DNA of 64,000 nucleotides from assembly GCA_944320415.1 (NCBI GenBank), contig CALUHJ010000015.1:49495-113494 (forward strand), read 5' to 3'. This document shows, piece after piece, positions 55,507-64,000 of the stretch (positions within the stretch are counted from its first letter, which is position 1; every line of letters begins with the position of its first letter). A program made the translations under genes and the position numbers. The notes under the pieces were generated by a model. It searched no databases. It was not told where the DNA came from and worked only from the letters and a program-made list of their open reading frames with translations. This DNA comes from an uncultured Bacteroidales bacterium (GTDB lineage: Bacteria; Bacteroidota; Bacteroidia; Bacteroidales; P3).

Positions 55507-58500
55507 ATGAGCAGTAGCTTTATAACAAATAAAGAGAAATTCTTGTCGGATATTATCAATGGCATTCTTCCAAAAACGAATGCTGTGGATATACTTGTTG
55601 GCTATTTCTATTATTCAGGTTATATGCAGTTATCTGAAAAATTGAAAGATAAGCAGATAAGGATATTGGTCGGTTTGGATGTTGATTTGCAAATATCAAA
55701 ACACATACGTGAGGTTGAATCTGTAAGAGAAGGGTTTGTTTCGAGAAAAATCGTTAAAGAAGAATACTATAAACAGTTCGTCAAAATATTCAATAATTCT
55801 GACTTTTGGGATACGGCTGAAAAACTGGAACAGTTCAAAATGTTCTATGGAAAAATCTTGGATGGGTCGCTTGAAATCCGTAAGACACTTGAGCCATGCC
55901 ATTCAAAAATGTATCTGTTTGCATATAACGATTTGATGAATGAAGGAGGAGAATTGCCGGGAGTTTTAATCACAGGATCCAGCAATCTTTCATATCAAGG
56001 ATTAAAGGGCCGTCTGGAGCTTAATGCCAGATTCAATGACAAGCAGGATTATGAAGAGGGCAAAAGGCTGTTTGACGAACTGTGGGACAGTTCTGTAGTT
56101 ATTGCAAGTAAAGACAATCTTGATGAATGGAACAACAAAGTTATGGCTCACACGTGGTATGAAAAGATTTATTCTCCATATCTGATGTACGTCAGAGTGT
56201 TGAAGGAATACTTCAATATACCCACAAACAAAAATATCATTACACCGCATGACATAACAGAAGGCAAATACTCAAATCTTAAGTATCAGACAGATGCCGT
56301 TCAGATGGCTCTTAATGCTTTGAACAATCATAACGGTGCTATAGTGGCAGATGTGGTAGGATTAGGAAAGAGTGTCATTGCTTCTACCATAGCCCGTAAT
56401 CTAAGATTAAGGACGATAGTAATTTGTCCGCCACACCTTTACAAGCAATGGGAAGGGTATAGGGATGAATTCGGATTCACTGCAACGGTATTCAGTGCCG
56501 GAAAAATAGAAGATGCTCTGTTACATTATCAGGAACTTGTAAAAGATGACGAACAGTTCCTTATAATTATTGACGAGGCTCACCGTTTCCGCAACGAATA
56601 CACTCAGGATTATGCCATGCTGCATAATCTGTGTTCAGGAAACAAGGTTTTATTGCTTACGGCAACTCCATTCAATAATCAGCCTGCAGATATTTATGCA
56701 TTGATTAAGTTGTTTCAAATTCCATCTCGTTCTACCCTTAAAACTGTAGAAAATTTAGGAGCGACATTCAAGGACTTGATAGACAGGTACAGGATTTTGC
56801 GTGAGAATCAAAGAGCAGGCAAAATTCCGGATGAAGAAATAAAGACAGAAGTTAATAATATTGCAAAAAAAATCCGTTCTATTATCAGTCCCTTGGTTGT
56901 ACGCCGTTCTCGTCTGGATTTACAGGACATTCCAGAGTATGCTGATGATTTAAAACGGCAGAACATCCAGTTGATATTACCCAATGACCCGGAAGAATTG
57001 GAGTATGATCTGAGTGGATTGAAAGATTTGTACAGTTCTACTCTTGATCGTATAAGCAAATCCAAGGGAAGCAATGATGATTTATATCGTTTCAAAGCGG
57101 CCCGCTATTCTCCGGCTCTCTATATACATGAAGAATTAAAAGAGAAATTAGCGAAGGAACTCGAGGATAAGACAGGGGTAAAGTTTAATCTTCTGTTGGG
57201 ACGGCAGACAAATCTGTCGAAATTCATGCGACATATGTTGGTAGCACGTTTTGAAAGTTCAGTTGCTGCCTTCCGGACTTCATTAAGATATATGATTCAG
57301 TCGTCCGAACACATGCTTAAATGGATTGAAAAGAGACATAAAATTCCAGTATTCAAGAAAGGTAACTTACCGGATATTGAATCCTTTTATGAATCAAGTG
57401 GTGATGGAATGGAAGAAATAAAAGAACTATTCGATAAGTATGAAATGAGAGGATTGTTCGAAATAGATATGGAATATGTCAAAGATGATTTTGTGCGAGA
57501 TATTAAAGCCGATATTCAGCTATTGAAGAATTTGCAAGAGCAGTGGTTTGGCAAGGAAAATACCGTAAAATCAGACCCTAAATTGGATTCATTTATCCGC
57601 ATCGTTCGGAAGCAAATGAAAGACGAACCTAATAGAAAGCTGATAGTATTTTCAGAGTATGCCGATACTGTCAACTATCTTGGTGAGGCACTTGTAAAAG
57701 CAGGATTGCCTGTAATGAAATATACTTCGGCAGACGCTACTCCAGCCAATAAAGATACTATCAGGGCAAATTTCGATGCCGGACTTAAACAACCGTTACA
57801 GCAGAATGACTATCATATCCTTGTTGCCACAGATGCCATTTCCGAAGGTTATAACCTGCACCGTGCAGGAGCCATATTCAATTACGACATACCATATAAC
57901 CCAACCCGCGTTATACAGCGAATAGGGCGTATAAACCGTATCAACAAGAAGGTTTTCGACGAGCTTTACATATATAATTACTTCCCAACTGACGTTGGAG
58001 AGTCTGAGACAAGAACAAAGGAAATATCAACCCTTAAAATGGCTATGATTCATGCCATTATGGGCGAAGATACAAAGGCTCTTACCAAAGAAGAGGACCT
58101 TCAGGCTTATTTCAAGGAACGTTACCGTAAGGAATTTGCTCGCAGTGAAGAGGCATCTTGGGACACTCCTTATCGTAAATTGCTGAATAGTTTGAAAGGA
58201 ACGGAAATATACAATAAAGCTATGGAACTGCCACATCGTGCACGTACGGCCCGCAACGTTGAGAAACCAAGAAAAGGTGTATTGCTCTTTGGCAGGAAAG
58301 GTGAGGATTTTGTGTTCAAGATAGGCGATACGGTTAATGCTCCGTGTATGATTTCGGCAGAAGAAGCCATATCACTGTTTGAGGCAGATATAAATGAGGA
58401 GCCTGTGGATTTGAGCAAGGATTTTGATTACGTTTATCAGAAAGTCAAATCATCACTGTTTAGCAGCGATGTAAAAGACAGAAACGAGAAAGACCAGATA

Positions 58501-58755
58501 AACGCGCAGGCGAAGATAAAGGTATTGATGAGCAAACAGGCATTACCGAAAGACTATCTTGAAGATTTGATGCAGGTGGTTGAAGCCGACGCTTTGTCAG
58601 GATATGAAATAAGATTCATAAACCAGCTTGTAGTAAAGGATGCAGAAAACCTCCTAAAGAAAATCCCGATAGATTATATAGAACGTATAATCAATACCCG
58701 GAACAGGGTGGGTGATGGTGATGAAACATTGATTTTAAGTGAAGAACTTCAATGA
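55507..58755 (+). CDS. PLD-nuclease / SF2 helicase fusion, probable restriction effector
   Basis: A 1082-residue protein. The N-terminal domain (1-180) is phospholipase-D-like: a single HxK motif (CHSKMYLF, His132/Lys134) followed by ITGSSNLSYQG (Asn160), the pattern of PLD-family nucleases that work as dimers. A DEAD/SNF2-type helicase follows: VADVVGLGKS near 285, IIIDEAHRF near 354, LLTATPFNNQ, then the second RecA domain IVFSEYADTV, ATDAISEGYNLHRA and RVIQRIGRINR near 800. It should translocate on DNA and cut it. Start preceded by a good ribosome site (cagggagtaac). The next gene begins 10 bases after its stop. Confidence 0.9.
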   Translation: MSSSFITNKEKFLSDIINGILPKTNAVDILVGYFYYSGYMQLSEKLKDKQIRILVGLDVDLQISKHIREVESVREGFVSRKIVKEEYYKQFVKIFNNSDFWDTAEKLEQFKMFYGKILDGSLEIRKTLEPCHSKMYLFAYNDLMNEGGELPGVLITGSSNLSYQGLKGRLELNARFNDKQDYEEGKRLFDELWDSSVVIASKDNLDEWNNKVMAHTWYEKIYSPYLMYVRVLKEYFNIPTNKNIITPHDITEGKYSNLKYQTDAVQMALNALNNHNGAIVADVVGLGKSVIASTIARNLRLRTIVICPPHLYKQWEGYRDEFGFTATVFSAGKIEDALLHYQELVKDDEQFLIIIDEAHRFRNEYTQDYAMLHNLCSGNKVLLLTATPFNNQPADIYALIKLFQIPSRSTLKTVENLGATFKDLIDRYRILRENQRAGKIPDEEIKTEVNNIAKKIRSIISPLVVRRSRLDLQDIPEYADDLKRQNIQLILPNDPEELEYDLSGLKDLYSSTLDRISKSKGSNDDLYRFKAARYSPALYIHEELKEKLAKELEDKTGVKFNLLLGRQTNLSKFMRHMLVARFESSVAAFRTSLRYMIQSSEHMLKWIEKRHKIPVFKKGNLPDIESFYESSGDGMEEIKELFDKYEMRGLFEIDMEYVKDDFVRDIKADIQLLKNLQEQWFGKENTVKSDPKLDSFIRIVRKQMKDEPNRKLIVFSEYADTVNYLGEALVKAGLPVMKYTSADATPANKDTIRANFDAGLKQPLQQNDYHILVATDAISEGYNLHRAGAIFNYDIPYNPTRVIQRIGRINRINKKVFDELYIYNYFPTDVGESETRTKEISTLKMAMIHAIMGEDTKALTKEEDLQAYFKERYRKEFARSEEASWDTPYRKLLNSLKGTEIYNKAMELPHRARTARNVEKPRKGVLLFGRKGEDFVFKIGDTVNAPCMISAEEAISLFEADINEEPVDLSKDFDYVYQKVKSSLFSSDVKDRNEKDQINAQAKIKVLMSKQALPKDYLEDLMQVVEADALSGYEIRFINQLVVKDAENLLKKIPIDYIERIINTRNRVGDGDETLILSEELQ

Positions 58756-58765
58756 AAAATTACTG

Positions 58766-59758
58766 ATGGAAAGCAATATAATTTTATATACAAGCAATAA
58801 TGGTGATGTAAGTATTCAGGTGCAGTATGAGGATGGAACATTCTGGCTTACTCAAAAAAGAATGGCGGAATTGTTTGGAGTGAATGTACGTACGATAAAC
58901 GAGCATCTTAAGAATCTTTACGAAACCTCTGAATTACAGGAAGATCGAACTATCCGGAAAATCCGGATAGTTCAAAAAGAAGGTAAAAGAGACGTTGAAC
59001 GTGAAGTAACTTTCTATCATCTGGATGCAATAATTGCAGTAGGATATAAAGTCAACTCAGCTGAGGCCGTACAATTCAGACAGTGGGCGACAAAGACTCT
59101 TAATGAGTTTATAACAAAAGGATATGTATTGGATAAGGACAGACTGAAACAAGGCACCCGGTTCGGTCATGATTATTTTAAGGAACTGCTTGAGGATATC
59201 CGTGAAATCCGTGCCAGTGAACGTCGTTTCTATCAGAAAATAACGGATATATATGCTTTGTCTATAGACTATGATAAAGACGCGCCTGAAACAAAACAGT
59301 TTTTTGCAACTGTGCAGAACAAGCTTCATTGGGCCATTTCAGGAAAGACAGCGGCCGAAATCATATACCATACCGCTGATGCGGAAAAACCACACATGGG
59401 ACTGACTACATGGCGACATGCTCCTGATGGAAAGATAATGAAGTCTGATGTAAGTATAGCCAAGAATTATCTGGACGAGAAACACCTAAAAGCCATAAAC
59501 AGACTTGTATCTGCCTATCTTGATTTGGCAGAAGACCGTGCAGAACAGGAAATCCCTACAACGATGAAGGAATGGAGCAAGATTCTTGACGGATTCCTTA
59601 CAGTAGCAGGTCGTCCGTTGCTTGAAGGTCCAGGAAGTATTTCAGTTTTGGAGGCAAAACTGAAAGCTGAACGTGAATATGAAATATTCCGTAAGAGACA
59701 GGATATAGAGTACGTTTCAGATTTTGATAGAGAGATTAAACGTTTAAAAGGGGAATAA
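58766..59758 (+). CDS. RhuM-family protein
   Basis: A 330-residue protein of the virulence RhuM family: VQYEDGTFWLTQKRMAELFG, INEHLKNLYETSEL, EREVTFYHLDAIIAVGYKV and FRQWATKTLNEFITKGYVLD are hallmark phrases. The C-terminal part has a Fic/Doc-like look (HWAISGKTAAEIIYHTAD) but not the HPFxxGNG motif. RhuM genes often lie inside restriction-modification loci; their role is unknown. ATG 58766 is chosen; an in-frame GTG at 58739 lies inside the helicase gene. Confidence 0.88.
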   Translation: MESNIILYTSNNGDVSIQVQYEDGTFWLTQKRMAELFGVNVRTINEHLKNLYETSELQEDRTIRKIRIVQKEGKRDVEREVTFYHLDAIIAVGYKVNSAEAVQFRQWATKTLNEFITKGYVLDKDRLKQGTRFGHDYFKELLEDIREIRASERRFYQKITDIYALSIDYDKDAPETKQFFATVQNKLHWAISGKTAAEIIYHTADAEKPHMGLTTWRHAPDGKIMKSDVSIAKNYLDEKHLKAINRLVSAYLDLAEDRAEQEIPTTMKEWSKILDGFLTVAGRPLLEGPGSISVLEAKLKAEREYEIFRKRQDIEYVSDFDREIKRLKGE

Positions 59759-59788
59759 CCTCAGAATTAAAAAGGAAATTATTAAGTT

Positions 59789-62700
59789 ATGGAATTCAAT
59801 AAAGCATATAACCGTAAAGAGTTTGTCAACTTTTTGCAAAGCAACTTTCTGCCTGACGATTTCATTCCTGAAGAATCTCTTGTGACGTTCAATACTCAAA
59901 TGAAATATACCCGACAAGCTGTCAAGTTAGGCTCGTCTGACTCTCTCGATTTGGTTGTGTATGAGGTAGAGCACAATTCTAAAAACGATGCTCGTGTCTC
60001 GCTATCGAAAGAGGCTTTCAGAATGCTTGCAGATGAAGCGAAAGACAGGGCATTGGTAGTTTTTGTGCCGGAAGACAGCAACGCCAATTATCGTTTTTCA
60101 TTTATAGAGATAACGCTTGATATTAAGGAAGATTCTTCCAAAGTATCATACAATTACAGTAACCCACGCAGATACAGTTATTTCTTAGGTGAAGGAATAG
60201 CCTATTATACGCCAAACAAATATCTGAATGAAAAAGGCAGAGTGGTAAACAAGGAAGACTTGTTAAGCCGTTTTTCTGTGGAAGTTCTGACCAAAGAATT
60301 CTATCAGGAATTGAGTGACTGGTACGCTTGGGCCATTACGATTATACGTTTTCCCAATGACCTTAACGACAAGACCGATGACGATAAGTTTAACAACGAG
60401 AGTGCCATCCGTCTTATCACACGTCTTATATTCGTGTGGTTTTTAAAGCAGCGTAACCTTATCCCGAATGAGTTTTTCGACGAACAATATATTGCGGATA
60501 ATTTGATAGAGGACTTTAATCCCCATGCCATGGCGGATTTGTTCAGTAAATCCAATGAGAGTAAATACTATAAAGCTATCTTGCAGAATCTGTTTTTTGC
60601 AATGCTGAACAGTCCAATTACTCCAGAAGGTGGTAGTGCACCGTCGGAACGTCATTTTAGGAATGGACGTGGTGATTATGACAACAACAAACTTATGCGT
60701 TACGAGTCATATTTCAAGGATCCGCAGTTATTTGTCGATTTAGCCAACCGCACCGTTCCTTTTCTCAATGGCGGATTGTTCGATTGTCTCGATGATAAAG
60801 ACAACAATATGTATTATGATGGCTTCAGCGACCGTGAAGCAGTAAAAAAGTCATTGATAGTTCCGGATTATTTGTTTTTTGGTGAAGAGATTGGTAAAAA
60901 TGTTGACCTGTCGGAATGGTATGGCGATAAGAAAAAGAAAAAAGTTTCCGCCTGTGGTATTATTGATATCTTAAAGCGTTACAACTTCACCGTCGAGGAG
61001 AATATGCCGTTCGACCAGGAGGTCTCTCTCGACCCGGAGTTGCTGGGTAAAGTCTTTGAGAACCTGCTGGCTTCCTATAACCCCGAGACACAGACCACGG
61101 CACGCAAACAGACCGGCTCGTTCTACACACCTCGTGAAATTGTGCAATATATGGTCGATGAGAGCCTTGTGGCCCACCTCAAACGCACCGTGGGCGACGA
61201 TTTCGAAGAGCAATACCGCCAGTTGATGCGCTACACAGACGAGGAGATTTCCTTGACCGACATGCAACGTAAACAAATCATGCAGTCGCTATACCATTGC
61301 AAGGTACTCGACCCTGCCTGTGGTTCGGGAGCTTTCCCAATGGGTATGCTGCAACAGATGGTGCATATCCTTAATCGTATCGACCCCGACAACGAAATGT
61401 GGAAGGAAATGATGCTGAAGGTAGCTATTGACGAGACATCGGAGGCATACCGCACGGCTTCGTCAGATGAACGTCGGGAGATGGTTGCCGACATAGAACG
61501 GAGCTTCGACGAGAGTGTCAACCGTCCCGACTATGCCCGTAAACTCTATTTGATTGAAAATTGTATCTATGGAGTCGATATTCAACCTATAGCCATTCAG
61601 ATAAGTAAATTGCGTTTCTTTATCTCGTTGGTGGTCGATCAGAAGGCCAACAACAAGCCGGAAGAGAATTTCGGTATCCGCCCGCTTCCGAACCTCGAAG
61701 CAAAGTTTGTGGCGGCCAATACGCTTATCGGATTGGAAAAGAAAGATGCAACTTTGTTTGATAGCAAGGAGATAAAGGCGAAAGAAAATGAACTGAAGAT
61801 TGCCAAACACAAAATCTTTTATTCAAAATATAAAACTAAGCGTAAATATCGCCAAATCGTAAACGATTTACGTCTCGAAATAGCCGCTCTGTTGGAGAAA
61901 TGCGGGGCTGTGGGTAATGCCGAGGCTCAGCAATTGGCCGCTTGGGATATGTTCGACCAAAACGCCTCTTCACCTTTCTTCGATCTCGAATGGATGTTTG
62001 GCGTAAAGGAAGGATTTGATATTGTTATTGGCAATCCGCCATATATAAGTGCGCCGGCTCAAATAGCTGATAAGCAATTGGCTAAACAGCGTAATGATAT
62101 AATAGCATCCCAAAGATTCAAGTCATTATATCAGAAATGGGATTTGTATATTCCTTTTATTGAGTTTGGTATTGATCACATGTGCAAGCACGAAGGTTTA
62201 TGTACAATGATTGTCCCGTATCCTTTAACCAATCAGTTATATGCGAAGGTTCTGCGAAAAATGATTGTCACATCATTTGATATGTTTGAAATCGTTGATC
62301 TGAATGGCACAAAAATATTTGAGAATGCGACTGTTAGCAACTGTATCCCATTTATAAGAAAAAGTCGTGGATGTAAGACAATTATTTCACATATTGATAA
62401 ACAAATGACCATACATCATTCTTTTGTAAAGGAATACAAGGACTTGATTCAGGATGAAAATAATTATGTATGGAATCTTACACAAGAAGATCGTATAGGA
62501 TCTCGCCATTCAATATTTAATGTATTAGGGGATTATTGCTATATTAGCGTAGGAATGGTGTTAAACGCTGACGAAAAAACAGCAAAAGGAGAATTTACAA
62601 AAGAGGATTTGATTAGTAATCAAAAGGATGAAATACATTCTCGTGAATATATCGAAGCAAAAGATATAGAACGCTACAGAATAAAAAATGTGAGGTATTT

Positions 62701-63298
62701 GGAATATGACACCCATAGATGCCCTAATAAGTTAAGACGACCTACATTCAGAGAGTTATATGAATGTAATAAATTGATGTTTAATCGTCTTGGACAATTG
62801 CAGGTTATGATCGATGATCATATACACTATTTACAAAGCGATTCAAGTTTCATGGCTATAAAATGGTGCGATTTAATAGCCGTCAATAACAAAAGTATAA
62901 GTTCAAGCATCAAGAAGTTTAGTCGCCATAGCAGGAGCGAAATGGAGAACTTGTCTCAAACCGTAGATTTACGCTTTCTGTTAGGAATTACGAACTCGAC
63001 ATATGCGACTATTCTTTTACGTGATTTGAGAGGTGGCGATTATCACATTTATCCTGAGCATATCCGCAATATTCCTATTGCACCTGCAACCCACGAGCAA
63101 CAGCGTCCAATTATAAATCTTGTGGACACGGTATTAGCAGCCAAACGCACAGATCCAAATGCCGACACATCGTTGGAAGAGCGTCAAATCGACTGTTTGG
63201 TTTATCATCTTTATGGCTTAACCTACGATGAAGTGTTGATTGTTGATCCTCAAACACCTATAACTCGAGAAGAATATGAAAGAACCGAATTGGAATAA
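59789..63298 (+). CDS. Eco57I-type adenine methyltransferase/restriction protein (PglX/type IIG-like)
   Basis: An 1169-residue protein. The N-terminal segment has SDSLDLVVYEVEHNSKNDA (51-69), which resembles a PD-(D/E)XK nuclease with His replacing the last Lys. The methyltransferase core has the SAM motif LDPACGSGAFPMG near 508 and the catalytic NPPY at about 749 (IVIGNPPYI), with ENCIYGVDIQPIAIQISKLR between. The region 760-1169 should contain target recognition (HSREYIEAKDIERYRI, YPEHIRNIPIAP). It would methylate adenine to protect host DNA. Base composition is mosaic: GC-rich from about 60980 to 62000, AT-rich on both sides. Confidence 0.9.
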   Translation: MEFNKAYNRKEFVNFLQSNFLPDDFIPEESLVTFNTQMKYTRQAVKLGSSDSLDLVVYEVEHNSKNDARVSLSKEAFRMLADEAKDRALVVFVPEDSNANYRFSFIEITLDIKEDSSKVSYNYSNPRRYSYFLGEGIAYYTPNKYLNEKGRVVNKEDLLSRFSVEVLTKEFYQELSDWYAWAITIIRFPNDLNDKTDDDKFNNESAIRLITRLIFVWFLKQRNLIPNEFFDEQYIADNLIEDFNPHAMADLFSKSNESKYYKAILQNLFFAMLNSPITPEGGSAPSERHFRNGRGDYDNNKLMRYESYFKDPQLFVDLANRTVPFLNGGLFDCLDDKDNNMYYDGFSDREAVKKSLIVPDYLFFGEEIGKNVDLSEWYGDKKKKKVSACGIIDILKRYNFTVEENMPFDQEVSLDPELLGKVFENLLASYNPETQTTARKQTGSFYTPREIVQYMVDESLVAHLKRTVGDDFEEQYRQLMRYTDEEISLTDMQRKQIMQSLYHCKVLDPACGSGAFPMGMLQQMVHILNRIDPDNEMWKEMMLKVAIDETSEAYRTASSDERREMVADIERSFDESVNRPDYARKLYLIENCIYGVDIQPIAIQISKLRFFISLVVDQKANNKPEENFGIRPLPNLEAKFVAANTLIGLEKKDATLFDSKEIKAKENELKIAKHKIFYSKYKTKRKYRQIVNDLRLEIAALLEKCGAVGNAEAQQLAAWDMFDQNASSPFFDLEWMFGVKEGFDIVIGNPPYISAPAQIADKQLAKQRNDIIASQRFKSLYQKWDLYIPFIEFGIDHMCKHEGLCTMIVPYPLTNQLYAKVLRKMIVTSFDMFEIVDLNGTKIFENATVSNCIPFIRKSRGCKTIISHIDKQMTIHHSFVKEYKDLIQDENNYVWNLTQEDRIGSRHSIFNVLGDYCYISVGMVLNADEKTAKGEFTKEDLISNQKDEIHSREYIEAKDIERYRIKNVRYLEYDTHRCPNKLRRPTFRELYECNKLMFNRLGQLQVMIDDHIHYLQSDSSFMAIKWCDLIAVNNKSISSSIKKFSRHSRSEMENLSQTVDLRFLLGITNSTYATILLRDLRGGDYHIYPEHIRNIPIAPATHEQQRPIINLVDTVLAAKRTDPNADTSLEERQIDCLVYHLYGLTYDEVLIVDPQTPITREEYERTELE

Positions 63299-63392
63299 TA
63301 TTGATAAGGATATATGTCCCCAAAGGCATTGCCTGCGACAACTCATTTCTAATAATGTATCTCCGCAATCTGATTATTGGTTAGCGGAATGA
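63276..63392 (+). CDS. Short ORF overlapping the methyltransferase end
   Basis: A 38-codon frame (MKEPNWNNIDKDICPQRHCL...), starting 23 bases inside the methyltransferase gene and ending at 63392. Composition is protein-like, with two Cys and several charged residues, and the overlap would allow translational coupling. It may be a real small protein or the N-terminus of a lost operon member. No family recognised. Confidence 0.3.
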   Translation: MKEPNWNNIDKDICPQRHCLRQLISNNVSPQSDYWLAE

Positions 63393-63407
63393 ACTCCACA
63401 ATCGTGA

Positions 63408-63653
63408 TATGCACATTTCCTTGATTGGAATCCAAAGAGCAAAATTTGCACTTTGAATTGCACTTTGGAGGAAAGAGCCGTACTGCGCTGCATAGAGAAT
63501 AATCCGAGGATTACTCAGAAAGACATGGCTGTCGCAATAGGTAAGTCGGAACGTACTATTAAGACCATTACTTCAGGCCTTGTGGAAAAAGGTATCATTG
63601 TTCGTCATAATGGCCGTCGTAATGGTTGGTGGCAGATAAACAGCAATAAATAA
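63408..63653 (+). pseudogene. Winged-helix C-terminal remnant of an AlbA/Schlafen-type ATP-binding protein
   Basis: The reading frame opens at 63408 (HFLDWNPKSKICTLNCTLEE) with no ATG; only a TTG at 63453 could start it. It contains a complete winged helix: AVLRCIENNPRITQKDMAVA, KSERTIKTITSGLVEKGIIV, NGRRNGWWQI. This module normally ends much longer AlbA_2-domain ATP-binding proteins in Bacteroidota, so the 5' part appears to have been lost. It may still make a 66-residue DNA-binding protein. Confidence 0.55.
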
Positions 63654-63845
63654 TTGCACTTTTCCATTCAGGTGGGACTGACGCGACGGCATTTGATTTT
63701 GGACAGATGAAAAAAACGCTGAAAATCCGAAATAATATATATCTCTGGAAAAATCTAACGAATGAGGGAAAATAATGATGGCGGCACTGGTGTTCAATGA
63801 CTTATGAGGACTTATGATGAAAGCCTCGCCGAAGCAAAAGTGCAA
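63446..63845. repeat. Short repeated word TTGCACTTT around the remnant
   Basis: The 9-mer TTGCACTTT occurs at 63446, 63458 and 63654, and inverted (AAAGTGCAA) at 63837. The first two are inside the remnant frame; the third follows its stop. Confidence 0.35.
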
Positions 63846-64000
63846 GGAAATGAAAGGTAATGAGGGCGAACGGTTTTCAAATCATTACCCGATAACGAGG
63901 TAAGTTTATAGGTCGTTGGAGTCTATTTCTACTCTCTGCCATATTCTGCATAACAATGTACAACTCGCTGATAACTAATTTTGTAACCAAAAAGAATTGG
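63654..64000. other. Non-coding or degraded DNA at the window end
   Basis: No convincing gene, promoter or RNA was found in these 347 bases. A tandem GACTTATGA-G-GACTTATGA sits near 63810. The end (TAACTAATTTTGTAACC) might be the start of another element, but the window stops here. Confidence 0.4.

Noticed and set aside
63573..63845. 90-codon minus-strand frame near the window end
   Set aside because: Overlaps the winged-helix remnant on the opposite strand and has no recognisable features.

Overview
The window looks like one contig from a Bacteroidota chromosome, most likely Bacteroidales. Four things point there. Promoters read TTTG-N19-TAnnTTTG; I found exact 19-base spacers before the manC-like, HU, outer-membrane-protein, YD-repeat and radical-SAM genes. 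There is a MurF-alanine racemase fusion. There are OstA-like, PepSY-like, DUF3943, DUF4159 and FKBP-lipoprotein families typical of the phylum. Host genes use ATA for Ile and AGG/AGA for Arg heavily. No rRNA, tRNA, CRISPR array, transposase or integrase was recognised.

Positions 1-53350 are ordinary chromosome in short co-directional operons. Layout: BadF-type kinase, purA, PepSY-like and OstA-like envelope proteins, grpE-dnaJ, and an XRE regulator behind four palindromes (1-7.4 kb); a DHH phosphoesterase, three tandem FKBP isomerases, a DnaQ-like exonuclease, a FAH-like protein and recN (7.5-14 kb); on the minus strand a YD-repeat protein, a sugar nucleotidyltransferase, a PgpH-type HD phosphodiesterase, MlaF/MlaE, a Clp ATPase without the ClpC middle domain, and ElbB (14-22.5 kb); on the plus strand ManC-like, AsnS, RpoN, a membrane protein, an M23/LysM peptidase, RibH, Fmt and HU (22.7-30.2 kb); a PflX-like radical SAM protein, PabC/PabB divergent from PabA, RsmG, an S9 peptidase, a deaminase, a metal-chelate binding lipoprotein and a DUF62 protein (30.4-39 kb); a glycogen synthase-phosphorylase fusion with a FabK-like enzyme (39-44.4 kb); and an outer-membrane protein, RsmE, DUF4159, MarC, DUF3943, a small membrane protein, GdhA and MurF-Alr (44.5-53.3 kb).

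From 53351 to the end the DNA is accessory. The last 318 bp of murF-alr occur twice (53033-53350 and 55153-55470, two differences, both silent). Between the copies sits a gene for an AAA ATPase with a DUF4143/PD-(D/E)XK-like tail. After the second copy comes an operon for a PLD-nuclease/SF2-helicase fusion, a RhuM-family protein and a 1169-residue Eco57I-type adenine methyltransferase with an N-terminal nuclease-like segment. This looks like a multi-gene restriction or anti-phage system, organised like a split type ISP enzyme and related in parts to Hma, DISARM and BREX. The methyltransferase gene is a base-composition mosaic: a GC-rich catalytic core between AT-rich ends. Gene remnants follow it to the window end.

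A second layer of structure is a family of short intergenic repeats built on TTCTGAATCCG, T-runs and CTTTTC/TTCAGAAAAG, found at five places just upstream of plus-strand genes.
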